DNA of 64,000 nt from Knoxdaviesia capensis. Its lineage: Eukaryota > Ascomycota > Sordariomycetes > Microascales > Gondwanamycetaceae. This document shows positions 23,080 to 35,113 of the stretch, piece after piece. The stretch spans positions 992,001-1,056,000 of the forward strand of contig LNGK01000001.1 of the NCBI GenBank assembly GCA_001510575.1, in the 5' to 3' direction. Every line of letters begins with the position of its first letter. Positions within the stretch are counted from its first letter, which is position 1. Made by a program: the position numbers and the translations under genes. Under the pieces are notes generated by a model. That model did no database searches. It saw only the letters and a program-made list of their open reading frames with translations, and was not told the DNA's origin.

Positions 23080-26000
23080 TGTGTCGATGAGTATCCCTTA
23101 AGCGGGATGGCTGAATGTGGGCTTGCAATGTCAACCGCGAATAGATTTTGTGAAAGAGGGTTAGGGAAGTCGGGGAAGGGTAAATTGGAGTTCAGGAGGT
23201 TTCCGATGCAGAAATATCGGATTGGCCTCTCAGTGAAATGGAGTTGGTGATAACAGGGCGGGGGCTTCAATTGAAGAGAGGAGAAAGAAAGGAAAAAACA
23301 AAACGACGAAAATGAAAGCAGACTCAAAATCACAATCGTCCACGATAGCGAAAATTTGTGTTTACGAAAAAGTCAACAAAATGTTGATCCTGGTAGGTTG
23401 TACACCTCGTGGTAACTAAGGGCATCCTTGGAAAAAATGAGAGGCAATCGCGTATGTAAACACAGCGCGTTCTGCCAGCCAGCTGAAACTTGCTGACAGC
23501 TGCTGACAGCTGGGGCCTACGTGACGCGTGCACGTGCACGTGCTTTTGTTTTTGTTTTGACAACACACAAGTGAATGGGCCAATCATGCAGCGCTCAGCC
23601 CCATCTTTTCGTTTGCTGTGAACATTTGCCGTGAAGCTGTCAACATCCAGAGATCACCTCGTAGACACCGTATCGCAAGGAATCCAAAAATATGCTGTAC
23701 AGTACTGTGTTGTTGTGTGGACGAGTCCTCTTCACTGACAGCAAGCTTCGATAAAGCCAGCACTCATCTGGTGGTTTTCCTCGTACCAACTCTCTTAGCA
23801 TAAGCTCTTTGCTCGCCCACTCCGTCGTCCCATTTTCTCGTCCTCTTCACAGTGTGTCCTGAATATCACAAGATGTTTGTCTCTTCTCCACATCTCGGCG
23901 ATGTTCCCTTCGGGGTGCACAGGCTTGACACGAAGAGAACCCCCCATGACCGCTCTTCTTCATACAGTCCACCACATCGTGCTCTAGACTCAAAGCCAAT
24001 CCTCCGGAGGCAGTATCCTCGTTGATTCCGTTTGCCTGCCATTCAATATTGCTGTCTTGTGGGCTGATGCTGTCACAGTGACTCCAGCTTTCCGAGTTCC
24101 ACCCATGCTAGCTACAGCCGCACTGTCTCTGGATGATTGTACACGGCGCAGTGTCTAACTCTCCTCGACAACGGAGGTAATGCCACAGGTCGAATCTACC
24201 CAGTGTTGACGTTGGCTTCATTTTCCGTTTGCTCGTTTGTATGCTCTCCTCTAGCCAGGGTGTCATTCGCCTGCGTTTGCCACATAACATTCTTCGGGAT
24301 ATCTGGGCATCTCCCTCAAGTACTCCATCCGCTCCCCTGTCCGCATTGCTCCCATCCTCGCCAAACAAGACCAGCGTAACCGCGAGAAGTGGATTCTGGC
24401 CGCATGCCGTGGCTACACCGCGGCGATTTGTACGGGTGAGGCTGCAGGTAAATCAGAGAAAATTTCCCGGCGTCGATGTTCACTCCCGTGTCCCCGTCGC
24501 ACGAAACGCTTCCGGCCCAGAACGCACATACACGCCCGTACGACGGGGAACCCTCTCTGCCGGGGTGTGTGTGCCATGTTCTGAAACTGCTCTCAGCCTC
24601 CCCTCCACCAGTGTTCTGTGCTATCAGAGGCCCTTCTCTCTTCTCTTTGCCCCGAAGAACTGCCTCCAACCCCAACCATGGTGTAGCAACGAGCCTCGTG
24701 AGAAGAGACCTCTCTTTCTCGATTTGGAAATGTTGCCCCTGAATGGGGAAACTGGTCACATCGGTCGGTTAGGGAATACATGTCTCTGCTACCTTTGCAA
24801 GACCACGTTTTGCGGTCCTTCTCTAGCAAACGCCAGTAGCGGTATACGGCAAGCTACCTGAAGTTTTCTCTCTTCGTCGTTTGTATGTATGTGGGTAACT
24901 GTGAGCAAACACTGCCTCCGGCTCCAAACTCCGGTTATGGTTTTGAGAGACCAAAAAACGGGACCAGCCACGGCGAATACCAGAGCCCGTGAAAGCAAGG
25001 CATTTTGATGCTTGTCGAAATAGAATGAGGCTCCCGTTGAGAACTCGTCTCGTTTGCCACCTCCACGTACTTCACCGCTACGCATCTTGCCCCCCACCCG
25101 TATATGATATTATGTCTCTTCTTTTTGCCTCTCTTCTCTGACTCTTCGTCAAAGCCTCGTTTCAAACCCCCCCCCCCCCTCATAACGTATTGGAGGACAT
25201 TCCTCTAACACAAGACTGGCCAGGAAAGAAACCTTCGATCTTTGTCTGACCGTATTTGGACTCCCGTTTGCCCCTTTTGATCCCGCTTCTCGCCTTCCTT
25301 CATCTATGGGGTTTCTGTGTAACTGCAACGAGAAGGGCAACAAGTATGAGCTGCTGTGTGGAGACGGTGGGCAACGGGACACCGTTTCGCTCCTGTTGCT
25401 CCTTCGCAGCAGCGAGCAAGAGAAAAGAGATATGGGTGGCCGGCTTCGTGCAGTTCCGTTGTGACGCCACGGCAGATTCCTTGATTTGACAGCTGCCCCT
25501 TCATTACCCAAGACAGTATTCTCGAGTCCTTGCTCAACGCAGCTGTCAAACTGCCGATCGTCCAAAAGTGCATGTGGGTGAGTGCGAGTGTGCTGTCCCT
25601 TGCGTGAGTTGAGTTGAGGGGACCGGTCTCTTTTGGTGTGATTGACTGTAACCCTGCCTTCTGTCCCGCCCGTTTTCTTCTCTTCATAACGTATCCCACA
25701 ACATTCAAGCCCAACGCGATGTCCAAAGGCACTGAGCCCAAGGCGCGCTGGTTATCATCGGCGTTTGTATCCAGCGATACCTGCATCTAGACGTGTTGCC
25801 CTTCACGCCCGTGTTTGTCACCTATAGCAGGCCCATCAAGCAGTCCCCGGCTCCCAAGCAGAGCCTCCTGGCTTCCCGCAGTCAGTCTGCCAGCCAACAC
25901 CCCCAATGAAACGACAAGACGAGCGGCCATCACGCCAACATTCCTTCTCGAACAGTGGTGGAACCAGGCTGTTGTAGAAAGACGGCCCCTGCTGTGCTCC

Positions 26001-29000
26001 CGGCTGGCGACATGAGTGGGTGCCCCAGTTTATAAACGTGTTGTTGACTATGTGTACGCCGACGAGTTGGCGTTATACGAAGATCTACTTGTCAACATGC
26101 GTCCAAGCGATTAGCTTTGAACAGTAGAAACCCGCGGTGAACTGGAAATTGCTACGGAAGGGACCACGGCCCACGCTCACACGTAATCTCTCGCGTTTGC
26201 ACGTTTGTTGGTACATGCGCCCAGTGTGCACACCGCTGTGCTGTATGTGAGTATTTCGACTCACCTCTGCCTCGTCTCTCACCGTTATCTTGTCAAGAGG
26301 TTGGGATGATAGTCAGTCCGGATCCAAAGACAGACAGGCCACGATGTCAGTTCTCTATGTACCAAGGAAGCGACTTGATGATATCCTAGACAACTCCCAA
26401 CAGTATCAAGCTATGCTCTCTTGTAGTACCACCTCAAATGCCGCCGAAGACGAATTCGTACATCTCATACCATACAGCACGCATATCCGGCCACCTCCTG
26501 GTCATCCCAGCTCGGATACGTGCGTGTTTCTGTGCCATGTCTGCTGATTTATTTGCTAAAGTCTCTCTATTACTCACGTCTGAACCGAAGGCTTGCCGTC
26601 ACCAATGCGCTGAGTTCTCTTCATTCTCTCTCTTTACACCCACCAGTACGTTCCCGTAGAATTGAAGATATCTTCAAGCCGCTTTATTTCAAGTTCTCTA
26701 TCCTGGAAGGTTATAGGTATAGGTATGAATATGGGCACCACACGTCCTTTGTGCCCTTCCCCACGCAATATTCAATCTCCGGGAACTGTCTTCGTTTGCT
26801 TCCACGCTGTAATTCTCTGTGCCAGCTCTATACGGTCGTCCAACACTTGGTAGCTCTCTAGCCAACCCTGTGTCACGTTCAAAACTGTCACTTGGGACTG
26901 ACTATATGGTGGGCACTCTTTCCGTCCTTCTCATCCTTTCCTTCTCCTCTCCCTGCTGAAAGCTTCAGTACTCTGAAAAGCTAGAGTACAGGCTATAAAG
27001 TAACTCTCGTTTCACCCACGCATGATAGATGGCTTGAGTTCCACTTTCTTTATTCAACTACATGTTGCCTCTCCCGGTGAATTTTAACCTATTCAAGCCC
27101 TTATTATCTACTTCATGCTTTCATGCAGAGCAGCTGCAAGCCGATATACACATACACATTTGCCACTCTTTCCAGCTCTCATCCCCGAACTTCCAGACAC
27201 TCAAGCATCATTCGTTATATGTCTTCCACGGCTGGCCAGAGTTCAACTAAGCTTCCACGCATATCAGCAGCCCTCAGACTACTAGTAATGGGTCATAATC
27301 ACGGAGCAAAGAGAGCATCACGAATCTGGTGATTGACATGCCAAGGGCAACCCTCTTCCTATATTCAACTCTACAAAGCCCGGCATCTCCGTCCATAGCA
27401 TTACACGTACACACAACTCTTGAGTCACTTCTCCCCAGGGGAGCCGCACTTCTTTTCACTTCCCTCTTCTCATTACCGTCTTTCAGCTCCTCCTTGATCA
27501 CCTTTCTTTCCTGTCTTTCACCGGGATATATCGACACCGCTCGACAACTCCACCACCCTGTTTGTCTCAGCAGGTTCCCGAAGACCCAGCCCGATAGCAT
27601 TACCCAACCCCCGGCAGAGACATGAAAGACTGCTCTTGGGAGGGGTTCTAGGCCGGAGATACAACAGGTATATGTACGAGAATTTTGATCCTAGAGGGTT
27701 TCTGAAAGACCAAAAAGAGAGACGTAATCCGGAATCCCCGAGACGCAACCGTGCTTGTCGTCGATTCAGTTTGTTTCTTCTCAAACACTGCAGAAAGGGG
27801 TCTTTGACGGAGCAAGCAAGTTAGACCAGTAAGTCACTCTTCGGCAAGTCAAGCAGACAAGCTACACTGGACAATCACGTTTCTGGAAGGAAAGTCTGCA
27901 CCACATTTGTCCTTGCTATGTCGATATATACTTCCTTTTTCCCGTGCGTATCCCGGCTTCTCTCTCCGCCTGCTACCACCCCCTTTACCTGGTTTGCTCA
28001 TTCAAACCACCCCAAACCTGCATTCATCTTGCATTTTGTCTCGGTCACTGCGGAGTGAGTATAGAGCTTCTTCGTCTTCCATGTTACGGTTTGAACTTGC
28101 TCTGTATTGTCATTTCTATAAACATGAGTGTGTGTATCTTTGGCTAGCTACAAGATACTCCCTCCATCAGTCATTTCCACACCCCCTTCTCTACCTCTAT
28201 CATTATCCTCTTATCTCTTTCATGCTGAATATCTTCTATGCAATTCGTCATTCTCCGCTTTCCGTCTGCCGTTTTTGTTTTCTCTTTTCGTTCTCTCTTG
28301 CCATCCTCCGATACTACAGTTTGCCTCCAAAGAGGATTGCAGTTTGACCAAATATCGAATCAGAACAGTTGCTTCCAGTCACTGACTCCACGGTGCAATC
28401 CCTCTCAAACCACTGGTTTTTTGCCAGCAACAAAAGGTACCTTCCCCTCCCTCTTGACACCTCGTCGTTTTCGATTTCTTCCCTCTCTCAAGTCCTGCTT
28501 CGAGATGGGTGTTCATCAATCGTCATGACCAGCTCTGAACTCCAACTCTCCACAACAGGTCGAATCCAGCCCTCCACGAAGCTTGTCATCTCGAAGAAAC
28601 ACTCTTCACTCCAGCCCATCTTTCAAATCATCTCTCTGTCTCATGTTGCCAAACTTCAGACGACAGGATACATCATCGGTATGTCTTAGCACAATGATCT
28701 CTCCCTGTTTATATAGTCAGCGCTGAGACTGACCAACTATTCTCATACATGCAGGCCTAGTCTATCAGCCCAGCACATTTCTTCTAGAATCAAGTTGGTT
28801 TCAACCGCGGATTCCGGGTTACTACAAACCACTCCCTTCTCTGAATCCATGCTGAGGGTGACTGGTTCCCTTCAATTTCTGGCCGAAGAAGAGAAGATCC
28901 AAATCAAATCACTTATAACCGCACATCGTCTGAACGAATCCCCGAACTTGAGTTAGGGAACGACTACCTGTTAACTCGCCTCTTCAACTGAACTACTCAC

Positions 29001-29049
29001 GATAACCTGGGACCAACATCTCTGGCACTGTCATAATCAGACCGCTACC
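23080..29049. other. Six-kilobase non-coding region between TOP2 and the APSES factor gene
   Basis: No frame in this stretch looks like protein. The longest (about 210 codons near 24230-24860) has no recognisable domain and lacks a convincing start. It holds the TOP2 promoter at the left (ACGCGT at 23524 with two CACGTG boxes just downstream), a C homopolymer of about 13 nt near 25167-25179, and toward the right long C/T-rich segments with many short ATG frames. This is what a long leader with upstream ORFs looks like for a fungal regulatory gene. Non-coding RNAs cannot be excluded by eye. Confidence 0.55.
23524..23542. promoter_or_regulatory. MCB element plus two E-boxes upstream of TOP2
   Basis: ACGCGT occupies 23524-23529 and two head-to-tail CACGTG palindromes occupy 23531-23536 and 23537-23542, about 445 bp upstream of the TOP2 start codon. 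ACGCGT is the MluI cell-cycle box bound by MBF at G1/S genes in yeasts. CACGTG is bound by bHLH factors such as Cbf1. Function here is inferred from position and motif only. Confidence 0.5.
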
Positions 29050-31273
29050 ATGCTCTCGGTTGCCTCTTTACTAAATCCGGCCCCTTCAGTTCGGTCAACT
29101 AGCCGCGTTTCTCCTCCACGATACCACATTCCCATCTTTAATGCTTGTCCTGGCCCGTCATCCTTGGACTCGAAACGATCACCACCCGACGCAGCCACGG
29201 CTGTCAGCTACAATGGCAACACTCCATCACAACCATTTTCCAGTGGCTCTCGTCCTCCTTCTGCTCATCCCCCTCGGCTCTTCCCACCGCCTGCCCTGAT
29301 ACCCTTCTCCCAGCCGAGTTCTCTCGCCAGACTACCTAGTGATTCATCAAGATTTCCGGGCAAGGCAAACAGAGATCAGGCACGCAACGCAAAGTACAGA
29401 CAGCGGGGGCCGATCAACTATCCGCCGTTTGAAAATCTTGACCCTCAGAGCCTGCAAAAGGTGGCCCTCTTTCGTGTCCGGCCATTTGGAAAAATCCAAG
29501 AGAGAGATGTCCACATCCCATATAACAGCGAGAAGAAGGATTTCTTCCACAAGACTGGCCGTGAGAGCTTTGAAGGTAAGGTCCATATTGTCCAAACAAT
29601 GTCCTCCTTGAATTCCATAGCAACTAACACTACACGTCACCAAATAGTCTTTACATATTCCTTTCAGCTCCCAGGAGATGAAACTGAGTACACTGTCATG
29701 TGGGACTACAATATCGGGCTGGTCCGGATGACTCCATTTTTCAAGTGCTGTCAGTATGGAAAGGTATTGCCTCTTCTCTCTCGCTTGCTTGTATGGAACC
29801 CCGTTTGCTAACCTCTACACCACAGACTATGCCTGCAAAAATGCTCAGTTTGAACCCCGGTTTGAGAGATATCACTCACAGCATCACTGGAGGATCAATC
29901 CCAGCCCAAGGTATGTGACTGCATTGCCGAGTGAAACCCCATCCATAAATCTTCTCTAGACTAACGGGAGTCTCCAAAACACAGGATACTGGATGCCATA
30001 CTATTGCGCAAGAGCAGTGTGCGCGACCTTCTGCACCCAGGTTTCCGGGGCTCTGATCCCTCTGTTTGGTCCAGACTTTCCCTCCATGTGCGTGTCGACA
30101 GACTCTCTCGACTTCGGTCACATGGTTATCTCCCCGGATCTGGTCGCAGAAGCAACGCGGGAAGCTGAGATGTTGCGACACGCTCAGATGTCCTCGATGG
30201 CAGGTCAGCCGCTATCATCGTCGGCTGCTTCTACCTCCTCTTCATTTTCATCGGCTCTCTCTCAGTTCAGCCCAGAAACTCCGGTCAACAGACAGCACCA
30301 GTACCACCCGCATCGGCAAACCTCGGCGAAAGCGAGTGCGCATGCAACCCCTGACAGGATCATGATCTCTCCTAGCTCAGGTTCTGGATACAGCCGTTCG
30401 TTGACGAACAGTCCGTACATCACAGACTCTGACATGAGCCCAGCACTCCCTCATCCCAGAGCTGGAGCGGGAATCCCCCATCATTATGGCCCAGCCCCCA
30501 GCGTCGGGCATATTGGGCGGGATCCAGTTGAGCGTACACCGAACATGGGGCCAAGTCACGCACGAAACAAGTTCCCGAGCAAGATTCAAACCCCCACAAA
30601 TCGCGGAACTCCTCTTCCTGTCAATGCATCAGCCAACCGGTCAGCCTGGACTGCCGTCAACAACCGAGCAATCAAAAGCTCGCCCCCGCAGCCGGCAACC
30701 GCTCCGAGCCAACAGTTCACGGGCCCGCCTTTCCAGCCGCGGGAATTCACCCACCGGCCCCGGCCGGCACTGGGCAGTTGCAATCCAGGGCCGCAGTGGC
30801 TCATGCAGGATGCGAGCCGCAAGCCGGGATCAGAGGCCCGGCCAATATCTACTGTTGTTCTCCCGGCTCTGGCTCCGTCACACCCCAACCAGAACAAGCG
30901 GGATCAAGACGTGTTCGTTCTGCACAGTTCCCACACTAAGCGAGTCAAGAGAAACCACACCGATGTTGGACAATCCTGGGGCCCCGATTACCGTTCCAAC
31001 ACTGGACGTGGGCTCGCCCCGCAGCATCCGGCAGCCGAGCATCTTGTTCTTCCACCCATTCTAGTATCAAATGCCCCGCCCTTCCGACCCAATGGGCCAG
31101 AGCATGCGGTCGCGCCGGCTAAGGGATCATCTGCTCCGGGAACTGACCGGAAAGCCGCTATGCTGTTGCTCAATCTGAGTGTCCAGGACCCCCAGGAAGC
31201 TGATCCGGCGACGATTGCCCAACAGGCTCTGGACATGGCGCAGCGCAACAAGCGAAGAGCATCGTCTCTGTAG
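29050..31273 (+). CDS. APSES-domain transcription factor of the Xbp1 type
   Basis: Four exons (29050-29575, 29648-29763, 29826-29910, 29985-31273) encode about 671 residues. Introns of 62-74 nt all fall inside the conserved domain. The start MLSVASLLNP is the N-terminal signature I recall for this family in filamentous ascomycetes. Residues of about 118-275 hold the DNA-binding module: VRPFGKIQERD, HIPYNSEKKDFF, ETEYTVMWDYNIGLVRMTPF, then SITGGSIPAQGYWMPY and CATFC. The C-terminal 390 residues are disordered, rich in Ser, Pro and Gln, with a basic KRVKRN-type stretch near residue 560. APSES factors regulate development and stress responses in fungi; the specific targets of this one are not known to me. 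The gene has about 6 kb of non-coding DNA upstream. Confidence 0.8.
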
Positions 31274-31627
31274 GAGGAAACGGAGAAAGCGGATATCTCA
31301 TGCATCAGTGCAGTGGAGGAGCAAGTTTTAGGTGGAATAGGGGCTCTAAATATCTAATGGGCTATACAAAATCGAGTTACGGAGGAGTGCAAGAAGTCGA
31401 ATAATTCTTAATCCGGTACGGTTTTGCATCACATGGAACATGGCAGACTTGGTGGATATCATTATAGCATTTGGGTCAGGCGTCTAGTATCATATAAACG
31501 TTACAGTTCTCCAGGATGTGTGATGTGCACTAGAAGATATCTCCCAACCACAGTCACTAGACTCGTTTCTCATAGAGTTGGTACTTCTGTAATTACATAA
31601 AAATAACCTGATTTTAATGCCTAGAGT
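31274..31627. other. Convergent intergenic region, APSES factor / CNS1
   Basis: A 354-bp space between two facing 3' ends. It is A/T-rich toward the right and presumably holds both poly(A) regions. I see nothing else. Confidence 0.6.
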
Positions 31628-32848
31628 TTAAGAATGTGGGAGCAGGTTTCCTTTCAACTTCGCCTGATAATGCTTGACCCAGGAATCCTCATCGGCTGCC
31701 GACACCACAAATATGTGCACCAACCCGTTCACAACTTCAACCTTCCCACTACCCAGGATCTTCCCCAAAGCCATTTTTTTGCCGAGTTTGATTAGACCTC
31801 CAGTTGCCGATGCCATATAGCACGCTGCTGTCGACAGTGTAAACTTATTGTCGGAATCCCATGGCAGGGGGAGGATGTAGGAAAGGTGGTCGTTCAGGCA
31901 GTCTTTCTCGCTGAAGGACTTGATCATATCTGTTTGCAGATCAACAGGATACATCAGCATCACCGGAAATGAAATGTAGCTGTCCTTCCCGTCGGTATAC
32001 TCGTCCGGCATGAGTTGGATATGCGCGTCTTCCAGGTCGGGTTTAGCCCCTGTATCGACCACTCGGATGCCACGGGAGCGGAGTGCACGCTCCAGGGTCT
32101 TCTCGCGGAGCTTTTCCTTCTGTGCGCGTTCTGATTCCGCTGCAGCTTTCTTGTTGAGGAATTCTGTGCGGCGCGCCACATCCGTGCGCAGCGTCTGCAG
32201 AGTGCGGTTCTCGGGGTCGACCACCAGGCCCCGCGCACAGCAGTCAGCCGCCTCAGCAACGCGGTCCACAGCGAGGAACGCCCGTGTGCTGCGGAACCAG
32301 GCCTTGACATTCCGCGGATTCAGCCGGAGCGCATCGGCACAGTCCAGCCAGCAGGACCGGTAATTCTTGAGTTCGAGGTGACATGCCGCGCGATTGATGT
32401 ACAGCGACTCCAGCACGGCGCGCTGCGATGCGATCTCTTCTTCTGAGTCTGGCTCGCCGGTGTCAGGGTTCTTGGTGACCTCGCCTCTGCGCCGTTTCCG
32501 TGCCTCGAGCCACAGGATGTCAATGCCCTTCTTGTAGTGCTCCTTGGCATCAGCGAAGCTGCGCTCCTTGAACGACTCGTTGCCTCGCTCTTTGAAGTCT
32601 GTGGCGTTCTCCAAGGCGGTGCCCTCATATGCAAGAGCTTGTAGCGCAGCAATATCGACATTGTCCTCTTCCATATCCGTCATGAACAGAGCAGATTTGT
32701 TCAGTTCAGCATCAACTTCTTCCTTGGTGCGTTCCGGAGGCGCTGCGGGTCCGACCACGACACCTCCCGGGGTCGGGGCCGCATCTTGCGCCGCATCTTT
32801 GAGCGAGACGGCCTTGTCAAAGGTCTGAGATATATCGCCGTCGCTCAT
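31628..32848 (-). CDS. CNS1: Cns1/TTC4-like TPR co-chaperone of Hsp90
   Basis: A single exon encodes 406 residues. After an acidic N terminus, a TPR block at about residues 82-220 shows the expected pattern: ATDFKERGNESFKERSFADA, then LYINRAACHLELKNYRSCW, then NVKAWFRSTRAFLAVDR. A charged helix follows, and then the C-terminal wheel-type domain typical of Cns1 and TTC4. Cns1 binds the C-terminal EEVD tails of Hsp90 and Hsp70 through the TPR and is essential in yeast, where it helps fold elongation factor eEF2 (family knowledge). Length and domain order agree with the family. The start Met is the first in frame. AACCCTAACCCTAG lies about 185-200 bp upstream of the start. Confidence 0.9.
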   Translation of the reverse strand: MSDGDISQTFDKAVSLKDAAQDAAPTPGGVVVGPAAPPERTKEEVDAELNKSALFMTDMEEDNVDIAALQALAYEGTALENATDFKERGNESFKERSFADAKEHYKKGIDILWLEARKRRRGEVTKNPDTGEPDSEEEIASQRAVLESLYINRAACHLELKNYRSCWLDCADALRLNPRNVKAWFRSTRAFLAVDRVAEAADCCARGLVVDPENRTLQTLRTDVARRTEFLNKKAAAESERAQKEKLREKTLERALRSRGIRVVDTGAKPDLEDAHIQLMPDEYTDGKDSYISFPVMLMYPVDLQTDMIKSFSEKDCLNDHLSYILPLPWDSDNKFTLSTAACYMASATGGLIKLGKKMALGKILGSGKVEVVNGLVHIFVVSAADEDSWVKHYQAKLKGNLLPHS

Positions 32849-33308
32849 CCTGCGGGTAGAGACGAAATGCCGTTGGTGATGTTTCTTGTGTGAGTGGAAA
32901 GGTTCGGTCTTGCTGAATCTTGATTCTCCCTGGTATTTCCTATATGCACCACGGCGAATGGAGTCATCAAAATTTTTGGTGTATATTTTAGTGGGGCGTG
33001 GAAATTTCGAGAGCGAGGAACAATATTGGACAACCCTAACCCTAGCCCCATAGTGAATGTGTGTCGGTTCTCGACCTACACAGAGCTGTACCTAGCCGAC
33101 ATATAAAGCGAGACACTGATGATTGAAATGATGAGAAGTCTATGAAGCCCATGGATGTCTCATCTATTGTATCCTAATCTAATCCCAAGTTTATAAAGTC
33201 TATGAATGTAAACCGTCCCAAAAAAAGCCCACCCACCTTGAAGAAACCAGGTGTATATCGTAATTATCATCAAGTCGTAAAAATAGAGAAGAGATAAAAA
33301 TATTAGTC
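32849..33308. other. Intergenic region, CNS1 promoter and MFS gene 3' end
   Basis: About 460 bp separates two genes on the minus strand. The left half should contain the CNS1 leader and promoter, including a doubled telobox-like AACCCTAACCCTAG at 33032-33045. The right half is A/T-rich and should hold the MFS gene's 3' UTR. Confidence 0.55.
33032..33045. promoter_or_regulatory. Doubled telobox-like motif upstream of CNS1
   Basis: AACCCTAACCCTAG contains two overlapping TTAGGG units on the minus strand, about 190 bp upstream of the CNS1 start. Similar motifs are targets of Myb/telobox factors such as Tbf1 in ascomycetes. Function here is inferred. Confidence 0.45.
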
Positions 33309-35113
33309 TCATGCCTCTTCGAAGCGTTCTCCCAGTTCAGGAGCCGTCGATGGAGCGGGAGTCTCTTCAGGCTGCTTCATCCGTTTCACAGAAAAGCACT
33401 GGACTGCCCCGATGCAAGCGACTACCGCGCTGCCATACCAGGCAACAGCAGGGAAGTTGATATAAAGCGCTCCGAGAGTGTAGAGTCCGCCTGCAATCGG
33501 CGGCGCAATCATGCGACAGGCTGCTCCGGCACTGGCTGCAAACCCATTGACCTTACCCATGGTCTCAGCTGACGGTGTTGCCTCTTTGATCAGAATCAGC
33601 AGGACCGGGTAGAGAATGATGGAAAGGATGTTTCGCACGGCCAGACAAGCAAATATCCCCTGAAACATGAACGACTCCGGAACGAAGAGTAGCATTGGTA
33701 CCATGCAGTAGATTACCGGATGGAGAGTAGTAACAATCAGGAACAGACGGTACACCCCGATCTTGCTTGCGGCAAAAGGGAAGATGAATGCTTGGATGAA
33801 CAGAGCAAGAACGCCATCCATGGCCATGATGCGGCCAACAGTTGGGACTGACATCCCAAGTCCTCCAGCGAGAGTTTGAGGCGAGAGATTGGAAGATGAG
33901 GCGGCGTGGCTAGACGACACTCCACCTCGCGTATCTTCGAGGAAAATAGGAAGAAGGTGATCAAAGGTCATTGAGTGGTAGGTGAAAATAGATAGAGCAA
34001 TGACGAGAGCAAGGATTCGCTTAGTGAAGATTGACGGCGGTGCAGCATCGGCAGTACTCTCGATAGCCGGAGCTTTTTCGTCATCGTAGATGCTCTCCGT
34101 GCCATACTCATCGATGCTCGGATCGTCACTGCCGCGGGAGTCCAGGAGCGGCGACTGATCGTTGAAAGTTGAAGCATCGTTACGGTGCGAGTTCCGTGCA
34201 GCCACAAGCGAAGGGTGTGTTTCTTCAAGAAGGAAAAGGCCCATCACGAAGCTGATGACAAGCAAACCGCTGCAGATCAAATTCGGAAGCAGATACGGGA
34301 ACTTGTCGAAGAAACCCCCAACTGGGAACAAATCAGGAAACGACTCATTCGGGTTTGCGAATGTTCCACCGATTGCGGGGCCTACGATGGTGCCAATGCT
34401 CCAAACAAAAGGCATGATGGCGTACGCGCGTGCTGTGGAAGCGATTGTTAGAATATCGGTAAGAGGGTCTCATCGGAAAGCAACCGACTGGCAGGAAAAA
34501 AATGACAAATGGGATGAAGAATCGGGAGAGGACAAATATCTAGAGTTGGACAACTACGGAAACCTTGGGGGGACAGGCACTCACGTTCATGGGCGGGATT
34601 CGTCACCAATTCGCCAACCATTGTCTGGATGACGCCGATATTTCCGTTCAGAAAGCCTCCCACGGCTCGGCCGGCAACGGCAACCCAAATGTTTGGCGAG
34701 AATCCGACCATCAGAAGACTGACAAGCGTGCCGAAACACCCAAACAACAGGACTGGTTTTCTGCCAATCTTGTCCGACAGCGCGCCCCAGTACATGCCCA
34801 TTGCGGCTTCCGCCAACGAGAAGGCAGAGATCAGCAGCCCGGCGTAGAACGACGCTTGGTTGTCGGAGCCCACTCCGAAATGCTTCACCAGATTCCAGGC
34901 ATAGGGGAAGATGGACGTGAGCGCAATCGGCTCAGCTAACCGAACGATGGCTACACGACAATTGGGGAATGTGTGTTAGACATAGCCGTTAAAGGAGGCA
35001 GAAGAGCTGGGGCAGTCTTCCATGGCGTTGAACATACCCAGGAGGAAAAGCTGTAAAGCTGGGAAAGCATCAGCATTTCGCTGTGACTTTGCGTCGGCGG
35101 TGTTGGCAATCAT
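33309..35113 (-). CDS. Major facilitator superfamily transporter (DHA1-like drug or metal exporter type)
   Basis: Three exons (35113-35038, 34950-34585, 34432-33309) encode about 521 residues. The first intron splits an Ala codon just before the first membrane segment, and the second splits the Pro of HEPRAYAIMP; both have good donors (GTATGT, GTGAGT). The protein has about 12 hydrophobic segments in two blocks with a long charged loop between (rich in Ser and Asp, around residues 230-280). Motif A of the superfamily is visible as GALSDKIGRKPVLLFG, and the following segment GRAVGGFLNGNIGVIQT fits TM4. FVWSIGTIVGPAIGG corresponds to the TM5 antiporter motif region. The type resembles fungal exporters often annotated as Tet-resistance-like or zinc-induced facilitators. 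The substrate cannot be told from the sequence. It probably sits in the plasma or vacuolar membrane. Confidence 0.85.

Noticed and set aside
24229..24861. Open frame of about 210 codons in the TOP2-APSES intergenic region
   Set aside because: No ATG start, no recognisable domain, composition like the surrounding non-coding DNA.
33032..33045. Interstitial telomere or chromosome end
   Set aside because: Only two TTAGGG units are present, flanked by unique sequence and genes on both sides, so it is a promoter-type telobox at most and not a telomere.
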